Part shown: positions 8,901 to 16,653 of the stretch, one piece after another | Layout of the letters: every line of letters starts with the position of its first letter | Numbering within the stretch: the first letter of the stretch is position 1 | Program-made: the position numbers and the translations under genes | NCBI GenBank assembly: GCA_045565995.1 | Contig: JBJLEF010000001.1 | Location: 1,736,001-1,800,000 of the forward strand | DNA: 64,000 bases | Origin: UBA721 sp002705165 | Lineage (GTDB): Bacteria; Planctomycetota; Planctomycetia; Pirellulales; Pirellulaceae | Direction of reading: 5' to 3' | The notes under the pieces: model-generated | Told to the model about the DNA's origin: nothing | The model's database searches: none | What the model saw: the letters and a program-made list of their open reading frames with translations, nothing else

Positions 8901-9345
8901 ATCAAAAAGTTCCTCAGATCGAATTGGTAGGTAATCTCCATTTATAACATGATGTAGTGCGAATGCTGGTATCTTGCCGAATCCTTATTTACTTAAAATC
9001 AATGTTTTAGATATTTGCCCACGGGCTGATGTCCAGACCCAACTGAGGCCTTGGTTTTTCCGCTTGGATTTCTGATTGATAAGCGAGAAAAGTGATGTTT
9101 TTGAGTGTAATGGGATTTAGTGGCTCTGTTTTCAGGTGTAATAGGATCAATGTGAACTTACCGTATTGATCAAGCGACTTATAATAATATTTAGATTGCA
9201 AACAGGTTGGGATTTATCTTTTATCGGTTTGTCATTATCTTTTAGTTTTACCGGAGATTGGTTTCTACCTCTGAAAACCGAGCGCGACCAGTTGTCCTTA
9301 TTAAATTCCCCCAAGGGGCCTGTGCTTGAGGCGCTGAATACATCA
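8901..9345. other. Intergenic region between divergent genes, no gene supported
   Basis: 445 bases between the DsrE-like lipoprotein and the desaturase. The desaturase frame is open back to a TTG at 9166, but the added residues match nothing in the family. Short ORFs on both strands lack ribosome sites and protein-like composition. I see no strong -35/-10 pair and no long inverted repeat. It presumably holds both divergent promoters. Confidence 0.5.
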
Positions 9346-10302
9346 ATGTCTGACGTTATCGACTCAAAAGAATTACCGAACGCAATTTCAAAAGTAGAGA
9401 TTGACTGGGTGCGTTGCATCCCGTTTTACCTTCTTCACGTCAGCGCGATCAGTGTCTTCTTTGTTGAGTTTAGTTGGATGGCCGTCATTATGACGCTGTT
9501 GATGTACTTTCCCAGAATGTTTGGGTTGACGGGATTCTATCACCGATATTTTGCACATCGAGCTTTCAAAACTTCACGGTGGTTTCAGTTCGTCGGTGCG
9601 GTTTTAGGTGGAGCTGCGATTCAGCGAGGAGCGTTGTGGTGGGCATCTCATCATCGCGATCATCATCGGCACAGTGATACAGAAAAAGATATTCACAGCC
9701 CTAAACAAACCGGCTTTTTCTACAGCCACATGGGCTGGTTTATGACGAAGAAAAACTTTGATTTTAAGGCGAACAGAATTAAGGATTTCACGAAGTATCC
9801 TGAATTAGTGTTCATTAACAAACATGATGTTTTAATTCCGGTCTTGTTCTTTATCTTTTGTTATTTTCTAGGCCATTTTTGGAATGGTGTATTTGGGATT
9901 ACGGAAGGTTCTACTTGGGCACTCAGTGGCTGGCAGGTTGTGGCTTATGGGTTTTGCTTGGGAACCGTATTGCTGTATCACAGTACGTTTTTTGTAAATT
10001 CTCTGGCCCACGTTTGGGGAACTCGTCCCTACAAAACAACCGACACTAGTCGCAACAACCTATTTATTGCCCTTCTGACGATGGGCGAGGGCTGGCACAA
10101 TAATCACCACCATTTCCAGTCATCGGCTCGAAATGGATTTCGTTGGTACCAGATTGATGCCACTTATATGATTCTCAAGTTACTTTCTTTTGTCGGTATC
10201 GTGTGGGATTTAAAGCCAGTTCCGAAACACGTTGTGCATCGAACGGCAAAAGCTGAAGCCGATTTGGCTCAGCAGGATACAGAAAGTTCTACGGCCGTTT
10301 AG
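9346..10302 (+). CDS. Acyl-CoA/acyl-lipid delta-9-type fatty acid desaturase
   Basis: 318 residues from the ATG at 9346; the frame is open back to 9166, but that 60-residue extension is not family-like. It has the three histidine clusters of membrane di-iron desaturases: HRYFAH at 66-71, HRDHH at 103-107 and HNNHH at 251-255. Four or so hydrophobic segments lie between them. Such enzymes insert a cis double bond, typically at carbon 9, using O2 and electrons from ferredoxin or cytochrome b5-type donors, and act at the cytoplasmic face of the membrane. It appears to be transcribed alone. A hairpin follows 66 bases downstream. Aerobic membrane-fluidity control is the likely role. Regiospecificity cannot be read from the sequence. 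Confidence 0.9.
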   Translation: MSDVIDSKELPNAISKVEIDWVRCIPFYLLHVSAISVFFVEFSWMAVIMTLLMYFPRMFGLTGFYHRYFAHRAFKTSRWFQFVGAVLGGAAIQRGALWWASHHRDHHRHSDTEKDIHSPKQTGFFYSHMGWFMTKKNFDFKANRIKDFTKYPELVFINKHDVLIPVLFFIFCYFLGHFWNGVFGITEGSTWALSGWQVVAYGFCLGTVLLYHSTFFVNSLAHVWGTRPYKTTDTSRNNLFIALLTMGEGWHNNHHHFQSSARNGFRWYQIDATYMILKLLSFVGIVWDLKPVPKHVVHRTAKAEADLAQQDTESSTAV

Positions 10303-10367
10303 TTCCGCCTGACCGCTGGAATTTCGGCGAGTTTCCGTTTTGAGGTAGGCGTGTACGAACATGAGAA

Positions 10368-10400
10368 AATCCCATCCGTGTAGGATGCACGGATGGGATT
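10368..10400 (-). terminator. Rho-independent terminator
   Basis: Perfect 13-base arms (AATCCCATCCGTG, 10368-10380, and its complement, 10388-10400) with a 7-base loop. On the minus strand it is followed by TTTTCTC, so it should end the hydrolase transcript that finishes at 10426. The plus-strand desaturase may also stop here, although no T-run follows on that side. Confidence 0.8.
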
Positions 10401-10425
10401 GTGAGTGGAATCATGGATGAATTGT

Positions 10426-11229
10426 CTACGCTTCATTCACCACCGGATTTGTGAGTTGACCGATCCCTTCGATTTCGATAGTAATTTCGTCACCATCGCG
10501 TAAGAACCGAGGTGGATCCTGGGCAAACCCAACTCCGTGTGGAGTACCAGTCAGAATCACGGTACCTGGTTCGAGGACAGTACTTCCACTGAGGAATTCA
10601 ATGAGGGTAGGGATATCAAAGATCATGTCATCGGTATTCCAATCCTGCATGACGTCTCCATTGAGAATTGTCTTAATAGCAAGCGAGTTTGGATTGATGA
10701 TTTCGTCAGAGGTGACGAGTACCGGGCCTAAAGGACAGAACGTATCAAAGGTCTTGCCTCGACACCATTGACTACCGCCCCATTTACCTTGCCAGTCGCG
10801 AGCACTGACATCGTTGGCACAGGTGTATCCGAGCACGTAATCAAGTGCATGTTCTTTGGAAACGTTTTTAGCTCGTTTCCCTATGACCACGGCCAACTCA
10901 CATTCGTAGTCCACCATCGTACTTGCGAGTTTCGTCGGAATCTCAATATTGTCGCCTGGGTTTTGAAGAGTACTTGGCATCTTCATGAAAACAACAGGGT
11001 GTTCTGGCATGTCGGCTCCACCTTCTTCCGCATGTTTCTTGTAATTCAAGCCGATGCAAACGATTGATTTAGGGGTAATGGGAGCGAGTACTTTTTTAAC
11101 GGTGGCTGCTTCTCCGGTATCCGATGGTGAGTCAAACGGGCACCCTTCCAGATAAGTTACACTTCCGTTATCGTGCTGGACGCCATACTTGGTTTCCTCA
11201 GCGTCGTTGATAAATCGTACGAGTTTCAT
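10426..11229 (-). CDS. Fumarylacetoacetate hydrolase family protein
   Basis: 267 residues forming a single FAH C-terminal-type domain after a short N-terminal extension. The family opening CIGLNYKKHAEE, the metal-ligand segment VDYECELAVVIG, the GYTCANDVSARDWQ segment and TGTPHGVGF near the end are all present. The acidic residues that hold the Mg/Mn ion therefore look intact. Members cleave or decarboxylate beta-diketo acids (fumarylacetoacetate, acylpyruvates, oxaloacetate) or act as hydratases or isomerases; the substrate cannot be told from sequence. The protein is cytoplasmic and the gene monocistronic, with a strong terminator behind it. No homogentisate or homoprotocatechuate genes are nearby to favour aromatic degradation, and a sugar-acid or acylpyruvase role is equally possible. 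Confidence 0.88.
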   Translation of the reverse strand: MKLVRFINDAEETKYGVQHDNGSVTYLEGCPFDSPSDTGEAATVKKVLAPITPKSIVCIGLNYKKHAEEGGADMPEHPVVFMKMPSTLQNPGDNIEIPTKLASTMVDYECELAVVIGKRAKNVSKEHALDYVLGYTCANDVSARDWQGKWGGSQWCRGKTFDTFCPLGPVLVTSDEIINPNSLAIKTILNGDVMQDWNTDDMIFDIPTLIEFLSGSTVLEPGTVILTGTPHGVGFAQDPPRFLRDGDEITIEIEGIGQLTNPVVNEA

Positions 11230-11342
11230 GAGATTGATCTTTATTTATGAACTATGGTTAAGCAGGGATTGAGTAAGGTAAGGGATCTTACCATTCTATT
11301 GCAGAGTCTATTATTTATAACCGAAAGCTGAAGTACGCGTGG

Positions 11343-12815
11343 TTAGCTGAGAAGGTCTTGCACGATATTGCCGTGTACATCTGTCAGACGGAAGTCACGT
11401 CCCTGATAGCGAAACGTGAATCGTTCATGTTCGATACCCATCAAATGCATCAGTGTTGCATGTAAGTCGTGGACGTGGACTCCGTTTTCGGCCACATTCA
11501 CGCTGTAGTCGTCGGATTTACCATAGGTAAGACCACCTTGGATCCCACCTCCAGCTAGCCAGACGGACATGACACTTGGATGATGGTCACGCCCGTATTG
11601 TTCTTTGGTAAGTTTGCCTTGTGAGTAGATTGTGCGGCCAAATTCACCGCCCCAGACAATGATCGTATCGTCAAAGAGTCCTCGTTGCTTTAGATCCTTA
11701 ATTAAGGCAGCCGATGGTGCATCCGTGTCCTTACACTGGCCTCGCATAGCTTTCGGCAGTCCGCCGTGATGGTCCCAGCCCTGATGGAACAATTGAATAA
11801 AACGAACTCCGCTTTCCGCAAGGCGGCGAGCAATCAGACAATTGTAGGCATAGGTTCCTGGCTTCAGAGCATCCGGGCCGTACATTTCGAGTACATGTTT
11901 CGGCTCATCACTCATATCCAAGAGTTTAGGAATCGACATTTGCATGCGATATGCTAGTTCATATTGAGCAATACGAGTTTCAATCTCGGGATTTCCGGTT
12001 GCACTTAACTGAAGTTCGTTGAGTTCTTTCAGAGTGTCGAGCATCGTTCGTCTTGTAGTCGTATCCACTCCGCCCGGATTATTAATATCCAGAACAGGGT
12101 CTCCCTGATTACGAAACTTCACACCCTGAAATCGACTTGGTAAAAATCCACTTCCCCACAATCGATCGTATAGGGGCTGGCCTCCGGGTTTACCGGTACC
12201 GCGGGAGCTCATGGCTACAAATGCCGGCAGATTCGCGTTCATATTTCCAAGGCCATAACCCAGCCATGAGCCAATACTCGGGCGTCCCGGGATCTGTGAC
12301 CCTGATTGCATCAGTGTTGCTGCCGGGTCGTGATTGATCGCATCGGTATGAAATGAGTTGATGATGCAAAGGTCGTCAGCTACTTCAGCCAGACGTGGAA
12401 GCGTTTCAGGTAACCAGTTTCCCCCTTCGCCATGTTGACTGAATTTGAAAATCGACGGGGCAACGGGAAAGGAGGCCTGCGCGTTACTCATCGTTGTTTT
12501 ACGATCATCAGGGTAGACACTTTTCGGAACTTCTTCACCAAACCGTTCTGCTAATTGGGGCTTGTAATCGTAGAGGTCCATTTGGGCAGGGCCACCTGAC
12601 TGGAACAGGTAGATAATTCGCTTGGCTTTTGGTTGATGATGAGGCAGCGATTTCAGTCCACCGATGGCTGGCTGGTTGGTACGTCGGGCATCAGCGTCAC
12701 TTCCCAATAGAGTGGCCAGACCAAACCCGCCAAGACCGGTACTCATGCGGTTAAGGAAATACCTGCGATGCCATAAATTCTGTCGGTTTTGTTGATCCGA
12801 TAGCTTTGTCATCAT
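11343..12815 (-). CDS. DUF1501 protein, Tat-exported
   Basis: 490 residues. A twin-arginine signal (RRYFLNRM, arginines 18-19, then a hydrophobic stretch) marks export in folded form. The mature part is a DUF1501 domain, a family of the alkaline phosphatase/sulfatase-like fold. It shows the usual IIYLFQSGGPAQMDLYD opening, GSWLGYGLG, RFIQLFHQGWDHHG and WGGEFGRT segments, and ends with the family-typical GNIVQDLLS. Biochemical function is unknown; the retained D/H-rich segments suggest a metal site. The start ATG overlaps the stop of the upstream DUF1549/1553 gene by four bases (ATGA), so the two are translationally coupled. This pairing is a hallmark of Planctomycetota genomes. Confidence 0.9.
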   Translation of the reverse strand: MMTKLSDQQNRQNLWHRRYFLNRMSTGLGGFGLATLLGSDADARRTNQPAIGGLKSLPHHQPKAKRIIYLFQSGGPAQMDLYDYKPQLAERFGEEVPKSVYPDDRKTTMSNAQASFPVAPSIFKFSQHGEGGNWLPETLPRLAEVADDLCIINSFHTDAINHDPAATLMQSGSQIPGRPSIGSWLGYGLGNMNANLPAFVAMSSRGTGKPGGQPLYDRLWGSGFLPSRFQGVKFRNQGDPVLDINNPGGVDTTTRRTMLDTLKELNELQLSATGNPEIETRIAQYELAYRMQMSIPKLLDMSDEPKHVLEMYGPDALKPGTYAYNCLIARRLAESGVRFIQLFHQGWDHHGGLPKAMRGQCKDTDAPSAALIKDLKQRGLFDDTIIVWGGEFGRTIYSQGKLTKEQYGRDHHPSVMSVWLAGGGIQGGLTYGKSDDYSVNVAENGVHVHDLHATLMHLMGIEHERFTFRYQGRDFRLTDVHGNIVQDLLS

Positions 12816-15106
12816 TTCGTAATTGCCTCGTCCAGATTAAAGATCGTTGAGGCTACCATCGTCAAGGTGGCCAATTGTTGTTCATCGATTCTCTCGTTGG
12901 TGATGGACTCACCGATTGAGATTAATGCCGAGGCTTCCTCAGGATGTTCCGCATATCGTTTTTGAAAGAGCGCTAATGACTCGGTGAGGATTTGGATCTC
13001 GTGTTGGGTCGGGAGACGCGTCAGGATAGTTTGGAATATGTATTCAATTCGCTCGGTATCTGACTCACCTCCGTGTTGTAATGCTTGTTGAGCAAGGTTA
13101 CGAGCACTCTCAATAAAGATCTTATTGTTCAACAAGGTAAGTGCCTGCAGGGGCGTGTTTGTTGGTTCCGTGCGTACAATACAGACCTCTCGACCAGCGG
13201 CGTTGAAATTCATCATCGTTGGAGGTGGAATCGTGCGTCTCCAGTAGGTGTACAAACTACGGCGGTACAATTTGCTTCCAGTGTCCTGTTTATAGGAGTT
13301 GTTTGAGATGGATCGCCAAATTCGTGGGGGCATGTACGGTTTCACTGACGGACCTCCCATTCCTTCAACATAGAGTCCGCTTGCGACTAAAGCCTGATCC
13401 CGTAAGGCGAATCCGGAAAGTCTATTGCGCGGCCCTCTCGCTAAAAGCCTGTTGTTGGGATCATGTTGTATCAAGTCCTGATTTATATCGGATGACTGTT
13501 GGTAAGTGGCGCTTAGCAGAATCTGCTTTAGCAGCGCCTTGGTGTCCCATTGGGATTGAATGAAGTTGGTTGCCAGATAATCAAGTAATTCAGGGTGCGA
13601 AGGTAAACTGCCTTGAGCTCCGAAGTTTTCACTGGACTCGACAATTCCCTGACCAAAGATCTGCTGCCAAAAACGATTGACCGCAACTCGGGCGGTGAGT
13701 GGGTGATCCGGATGGATCAGCCATTGAGCAAGCTCATAACGAGTCCTAGGTCGTAATGCAGAATCAAAATCTAATGCAGAGGGAACGGTTGGATAGAGCG
13801 GTTGCGACTTATCCAGCAGATTGTATTGACCTCGGTTTAGTAAGTACGTTTCACGAGGCGTCTCAAGATCATGCATTACCATGAGTGTTGTGGCTCCACC
13901 TGGCTGTGGTCGTTTTAGTCCGTTTCCAGCTTCTTTTCGGGCATTGGAAAGCTTTAGGGGTTCAGGCGTTACGGGCTTGTTCAGATCTTCAGCGATGTTT
14001 GGCCATGATTTAGGGATTTCGATGAACGGTGGACTATTACCGTTGTTGGGGCCAACTCCCCATTCAGCATTGTTGTTGAAATAAGCGAATAATTCGTAAT
14101 AGTCTTTTTGGGAAATCGGATCAAACTTGTGATCGTGACATCGTGAGCAACTTACGGTAAGGCCCAGAAAGATAGTTCCAAATGTGTCGACTCGGTCTGC
14201 TACGTTTTCAACATGCCATTCAGCGGGTATGGAACCGTCTTCTGAATTGATTCGATGGTTTCTACAAAATGCTGTCGCGATTTGAGATTTTAGAGTCGGG
14301 TTGGGTTTTTGGTCCCCCGCAAGCTGATCGGTAATGAATTGGTCATAAGGCATGTTCTCATTGAAGGCCATGATGACCCAATCTCGCCAAACATGGTGGT
14401 GACGTGTTCTGTCGTTCTGATAACCATCGGTGTCTGCATAGCGTGATGCCTCGAGCCAATATAACGCCATGTGCTCCCCATAAGCAGAAGACATGAGCAG
14501 TTGATCGATGTACTTTTCAATCGCATCCTGACTTTCGTCAGCCAAAACACGTTTGGCAGCTTCAAGCGTTGGGGGAAGTCCGGTTAAATCGAAGCTGATT
14601 CTGCGAAGTAGTGTAGCTTTGTCTGCTTGCACTGTGGGACCTAGACCTTCACTTCGTAACCGGTTGTAGATGTAATAGTCGATTGGGTTACGTGACCAGT
14701 TGTCACTACGGTGCGGTTTGATGATCTCCTTCTGTACAGGTTCGAAGGACCAGTGTTGTTGAAAGTCAGCACCTTCTTTGATCCACTGCACAAGTAATTG
14801 TTTTTGTGAATGAGTTAAAGATTTTTTGGCGTCTGGTGGCGGCATCATTAGATCAGGGTCATCTGAATGGATGCGATGAATCAACTCACTGTGTTTTATT
14901 TTCCCTGGTGTGATGACCGTCATAGCTGACTGGCTGATATCCAGGCGCAGATCGGCCTGTCTAGTGGCATGATCCGGGCCATGGCATTCAAAACAATGAT
15001 TAGAAAGCAGAGGACGTATTTCTGTATTGAAATCAACTCCCGTTACGGTGGAGTGAAGTAATACAACGATTACAGGTAGACCGCCCCATGCCAGAAGACC
15101 GCGCAT
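12812..15106 (-). CDS. Planctomycete cytochrome c / DUF1549 / DUF1553 protein
   Basis: 764 residues from the ATG at 15106. A GTG at 15124, preceded by GGGA, is an alternative start. A signal peptide precedes a PSCyt1 haem domain with CFECH at 38-42. DUF1549 follows (about 125-330), with its own CxxCH (SCSRCHDHKFDPI). DUF1553 lies at about 480-720, with the family pattern of ARVAVNRFWQQIFG. The spacer between the two DUFs is short, without an added domain. Covalent haem and export imply an extracytoplasmic redox protein; the family has no proven function. It is the middle gene of a three-gene leftward unit behind DUF1552 (34-base gap) and overlaps the DUF1501 gene by four bases. Confidence 0.88.
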   Translation of the reverse strand: MRGLLAWGGLPVIVVLLHSTVTGVDFNTEIRPLLSNHCFECHGPDHATRQADLRLDISQSAMTVITPGKIKHSELIHRIHSDDPDLMMPPPDAKKSLTHSQKQLLVQWIKEGADFQQHWSFEPVQKEIIKPHRSDNWSRNPIDYYIYNRLRSEGLGPTVQADKATLLRRISFDLTGLPPTLEAAKRVLADESQDAIEKYIDQLLMSSAYGEHMALYWLEASRYADTDGYQNDRTRHHHVWRDWVIMAFNENMPYDQFITDQLAGDQKPNPTLKSQIATAFCRNHRINSEDGSIPAEWHVENVADRVDTFGTIFLGLTVSCSRCHDHKFDPISQKDYYELFAYFNNNAEWGVGPNNGNSPPFIEIPKSWPNIAEDLNKPVTPEPLKLSNARKEAGNGLKRPQPGGATTLMVMHDLETPRETYLLNRGQYNLLDKSQPLYPTVPSALDFDSALRPRTRYELAQWLIHPDHPLTARVAVNRFWQQIFGQGIVESSENFGAQGSLPSHPELLDYLATNFIQSQWDTKALLKQILLSATYQQSSDINQDLIQHDPNNRLLARGPRNRLSGFALRDQALVASGLYVEGMGGPSVKPYMPPRIWRSISNNSYKQDTGSKLYRRSLYTYWRRTIPPPTMMNFNAAGREVCIVRTEPTNTPLQALTLLNNKIFIESARNLAQQALQHGGESDTERIEYIFQTILTRLPTQHEIQILTESLALFQKRYAEHPEEASALISIGESITNERIDEQQLATLTMVASTIFNLDEAITK

Positions 15107-15140
15107 AAAAAATGAAAGCAACACAGCAGTTCCCGGAGAT

Positions 15141-16442
15141 CTAGAGGTTGGCCAGCGTGTTTGAGCTATCGGCCCAGGTATCGACATCCACACCAAATCG
15201 CTGAATGAGCGACAAGTGCAAGTCCGGTAATACGGTCCCCGGTGCGAACTTGATGTGACGGCCGGGGGTTAAGGTTCCTGCTCCGTGACCACCAAGTAAG
15301 ATGGGCAGATTTGAGCGGACATGTCCGTTGCCGTCCTTCAGTCCGGAACCGAACAGGACAACAGAATTCTCCAGTAAGTTGGAGCCACCTTCATCGATCT
15401 TCTGTAACTGTTCCATGAGATAAGCATATTGTCCAACATAGTACTTCGTTACGGCGGTGTACTCGGACAGCCAATCGTTCTGATTCTTGTGGTGTGAAAT
15501 GGTGTGATGGTCTCCCTTGAGTCCCATGAAGCCAAAGTTGCAGCGACTAAAACCGTGAGCCAGCATAAAAGTACCAACACGAGTGGTGTCGGTTTGCAAA
15601 GCCAGAACAAGTAGGTCCATCATCATTTTGACATGTTCATCCCGACGCGCAGGAATACCAGCAGGCGGGCGCACCAGGTCAGGCACGGTCGGTGGGACCC
15701 ATTCACGAGCGGGGGGGTTCAAGGTGCTATCGATTTGCTTCTCAACATTGCGAACGCTCGATAAGTATTCTTCGATCTTATGTCCGTCGTTCTTACTAGC
15801 GCGTTTTTTGAGACGTTTAGCATCTTCCAACACAAGGTCGACAACACTCCGAAGTTCCTTAGCTTCTTCCACGGCATTTTTGCCTGTTCGGAAAAGGCGG
15901 TCGAATGCCACCTGTGGATTGATCTCAGGAGAGATACGTGAGTTAGGTGATGACCAGGATACGGTGTTTGCATAAGCGATTGGAAGTCCAGCACCTGCAT
16001 TACCCTGCCGCGGAGGTTCCGTTCCTAACACGACAGAAGGGAAGCGTGTCTTATCGCCAGTATGTCTGGCGATAACCTGATCCATGGAAATCCCCAAAAC
16101 TCCATTTTTCATTTTGATACCGGAAAGGAATCCTGAGGTTGCACCAACGTGGCCGCCGGCACCGGTGTTGTCCAGGTTCGATAGAATACTGACATGGTCA
16201 CGCAGGTCACGCAGAGGCGAAAGTGACTCGGAGATTTCATAATCTGCGCCTTCACCTTTGACATCCCAGGTGGCAGGGTTTACGCCATTGGGCATGAACA
16301 GAGAGACCATGCGCATTGGAGGAGCTACCGCTTCCTTACCGAACACCGCATTGCTGCTCATTACATCCAGCATTGGCAGCGCAACTGCTGCACCGGCACC
16401 ACGAAGCATTGTACGTCGTGAAATTTCCCAGTTTTGACTCAT
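15141..16442 (-). CDS. DUF1552 protein, Tat-exported
   Basis: 433 residues. It starts with a Tat signal (ISRRTMLRGAG, arginines 9-10) and is followed by a DUF1552 domain. This family is common in Planctomycetota and other phyla with DUF1592-type cytochromes, and usually lies directly downstream of them. Visible family segments are SLFMPNGVNP, HVGATSGFLSG, SIDQV-like SMDQVIARHTG, and FGSGLKDGNGH with NLPILLGGHGAG near the end. Function unknown. Here it heads a leftward unit with DUF1549/1553 and DUF1501 genes, while its usual DUF1592 partner lies across a 211-base divergent intergenic region. AGG sits nine bases ahead of the ATG. Confidence 0.9.
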   Translation of the reverse strand: MSQNWEISRRTMLRGAGAAVALPMLDVMSSNAVFGKEAVAPPMRMVSLFMPNGVNPATWDVKGEGADYEISESLSPLRDLRDHVSILSNLDNTGAGGHVGATSGFLSGIKMKNGVLGISMDQVIARHTGDKTRFPSVVLGTEPPRQGNAGAGLPIAYANTVSWSSPNSRISPEINPQVAFDRLFRTGKNAVEEAKELRSVVDLVLEDAKRLKKRASKNDGHKIEEYLSSVRNVEKQIDSTLNPPAREWVPPTVPDLVRPPAGIPARRDEHVKMMMDLLVLALQTDTTRVGTFMLAHGFSRCNFGFMGLKGDHHTISHHKNQNDWLSEYTAVTKYYVGQYAYLMEQLQKIDEGGSNLLENSVVLFGSGLKDGNGHVRSNLPILLGGHGAGTLTPGRHIKFAPGTVLPDLHLSLIQRFGVDVDTWADSSNTLANL

Positions 16443-16562
16443 TCGACAACCTGCCTAAGCTTTTTGATGTGATGTGGAATTATGTTCTTATATTATCATT
16501 TCTCGGCTACTGAAGGCAGGTGTTTTTAACCTGTTTAGTGCGTTGCGAGGTCATTCTTGTCC

Positions 16563-16591
16563 AAGACACTTTTATCTAGGGTAACTATAAT
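16563..16591 (+). promoter_or_regulatory. Candidate sigma-70-type promoter
   Basis: AAGACA (16563-16568), a 17-base spacer and a perfect TATAAT (16586-16591), 63 bases ahead of the ATG of the DUF1592-type gene. The -10 and the spacing are good; the -35 matches four of six consensus positions. Confidence 0.5.
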
Positions 16592-16653
16592 GATTATCTG
16601 CTCCCCTTGAATCAGTTATCGTTATTCGAGCTCTTTTGAATTATAGGTTGTAT

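Noticed and set aside
9007..9201. 64-codon minus-strand ORF in the desaturase upstream region
   Set aside because: TTG start, no ribosome site, overlaps the likely desaturase leader and resembles nothing; kept as intergenic.
9166..9345. N-terminal extension of the desaturase from a TTG
   Set aside because: The extra 60 residues lack family similarity and a ribosome site; the ATG at 9346 gives a normal-length enzyme.
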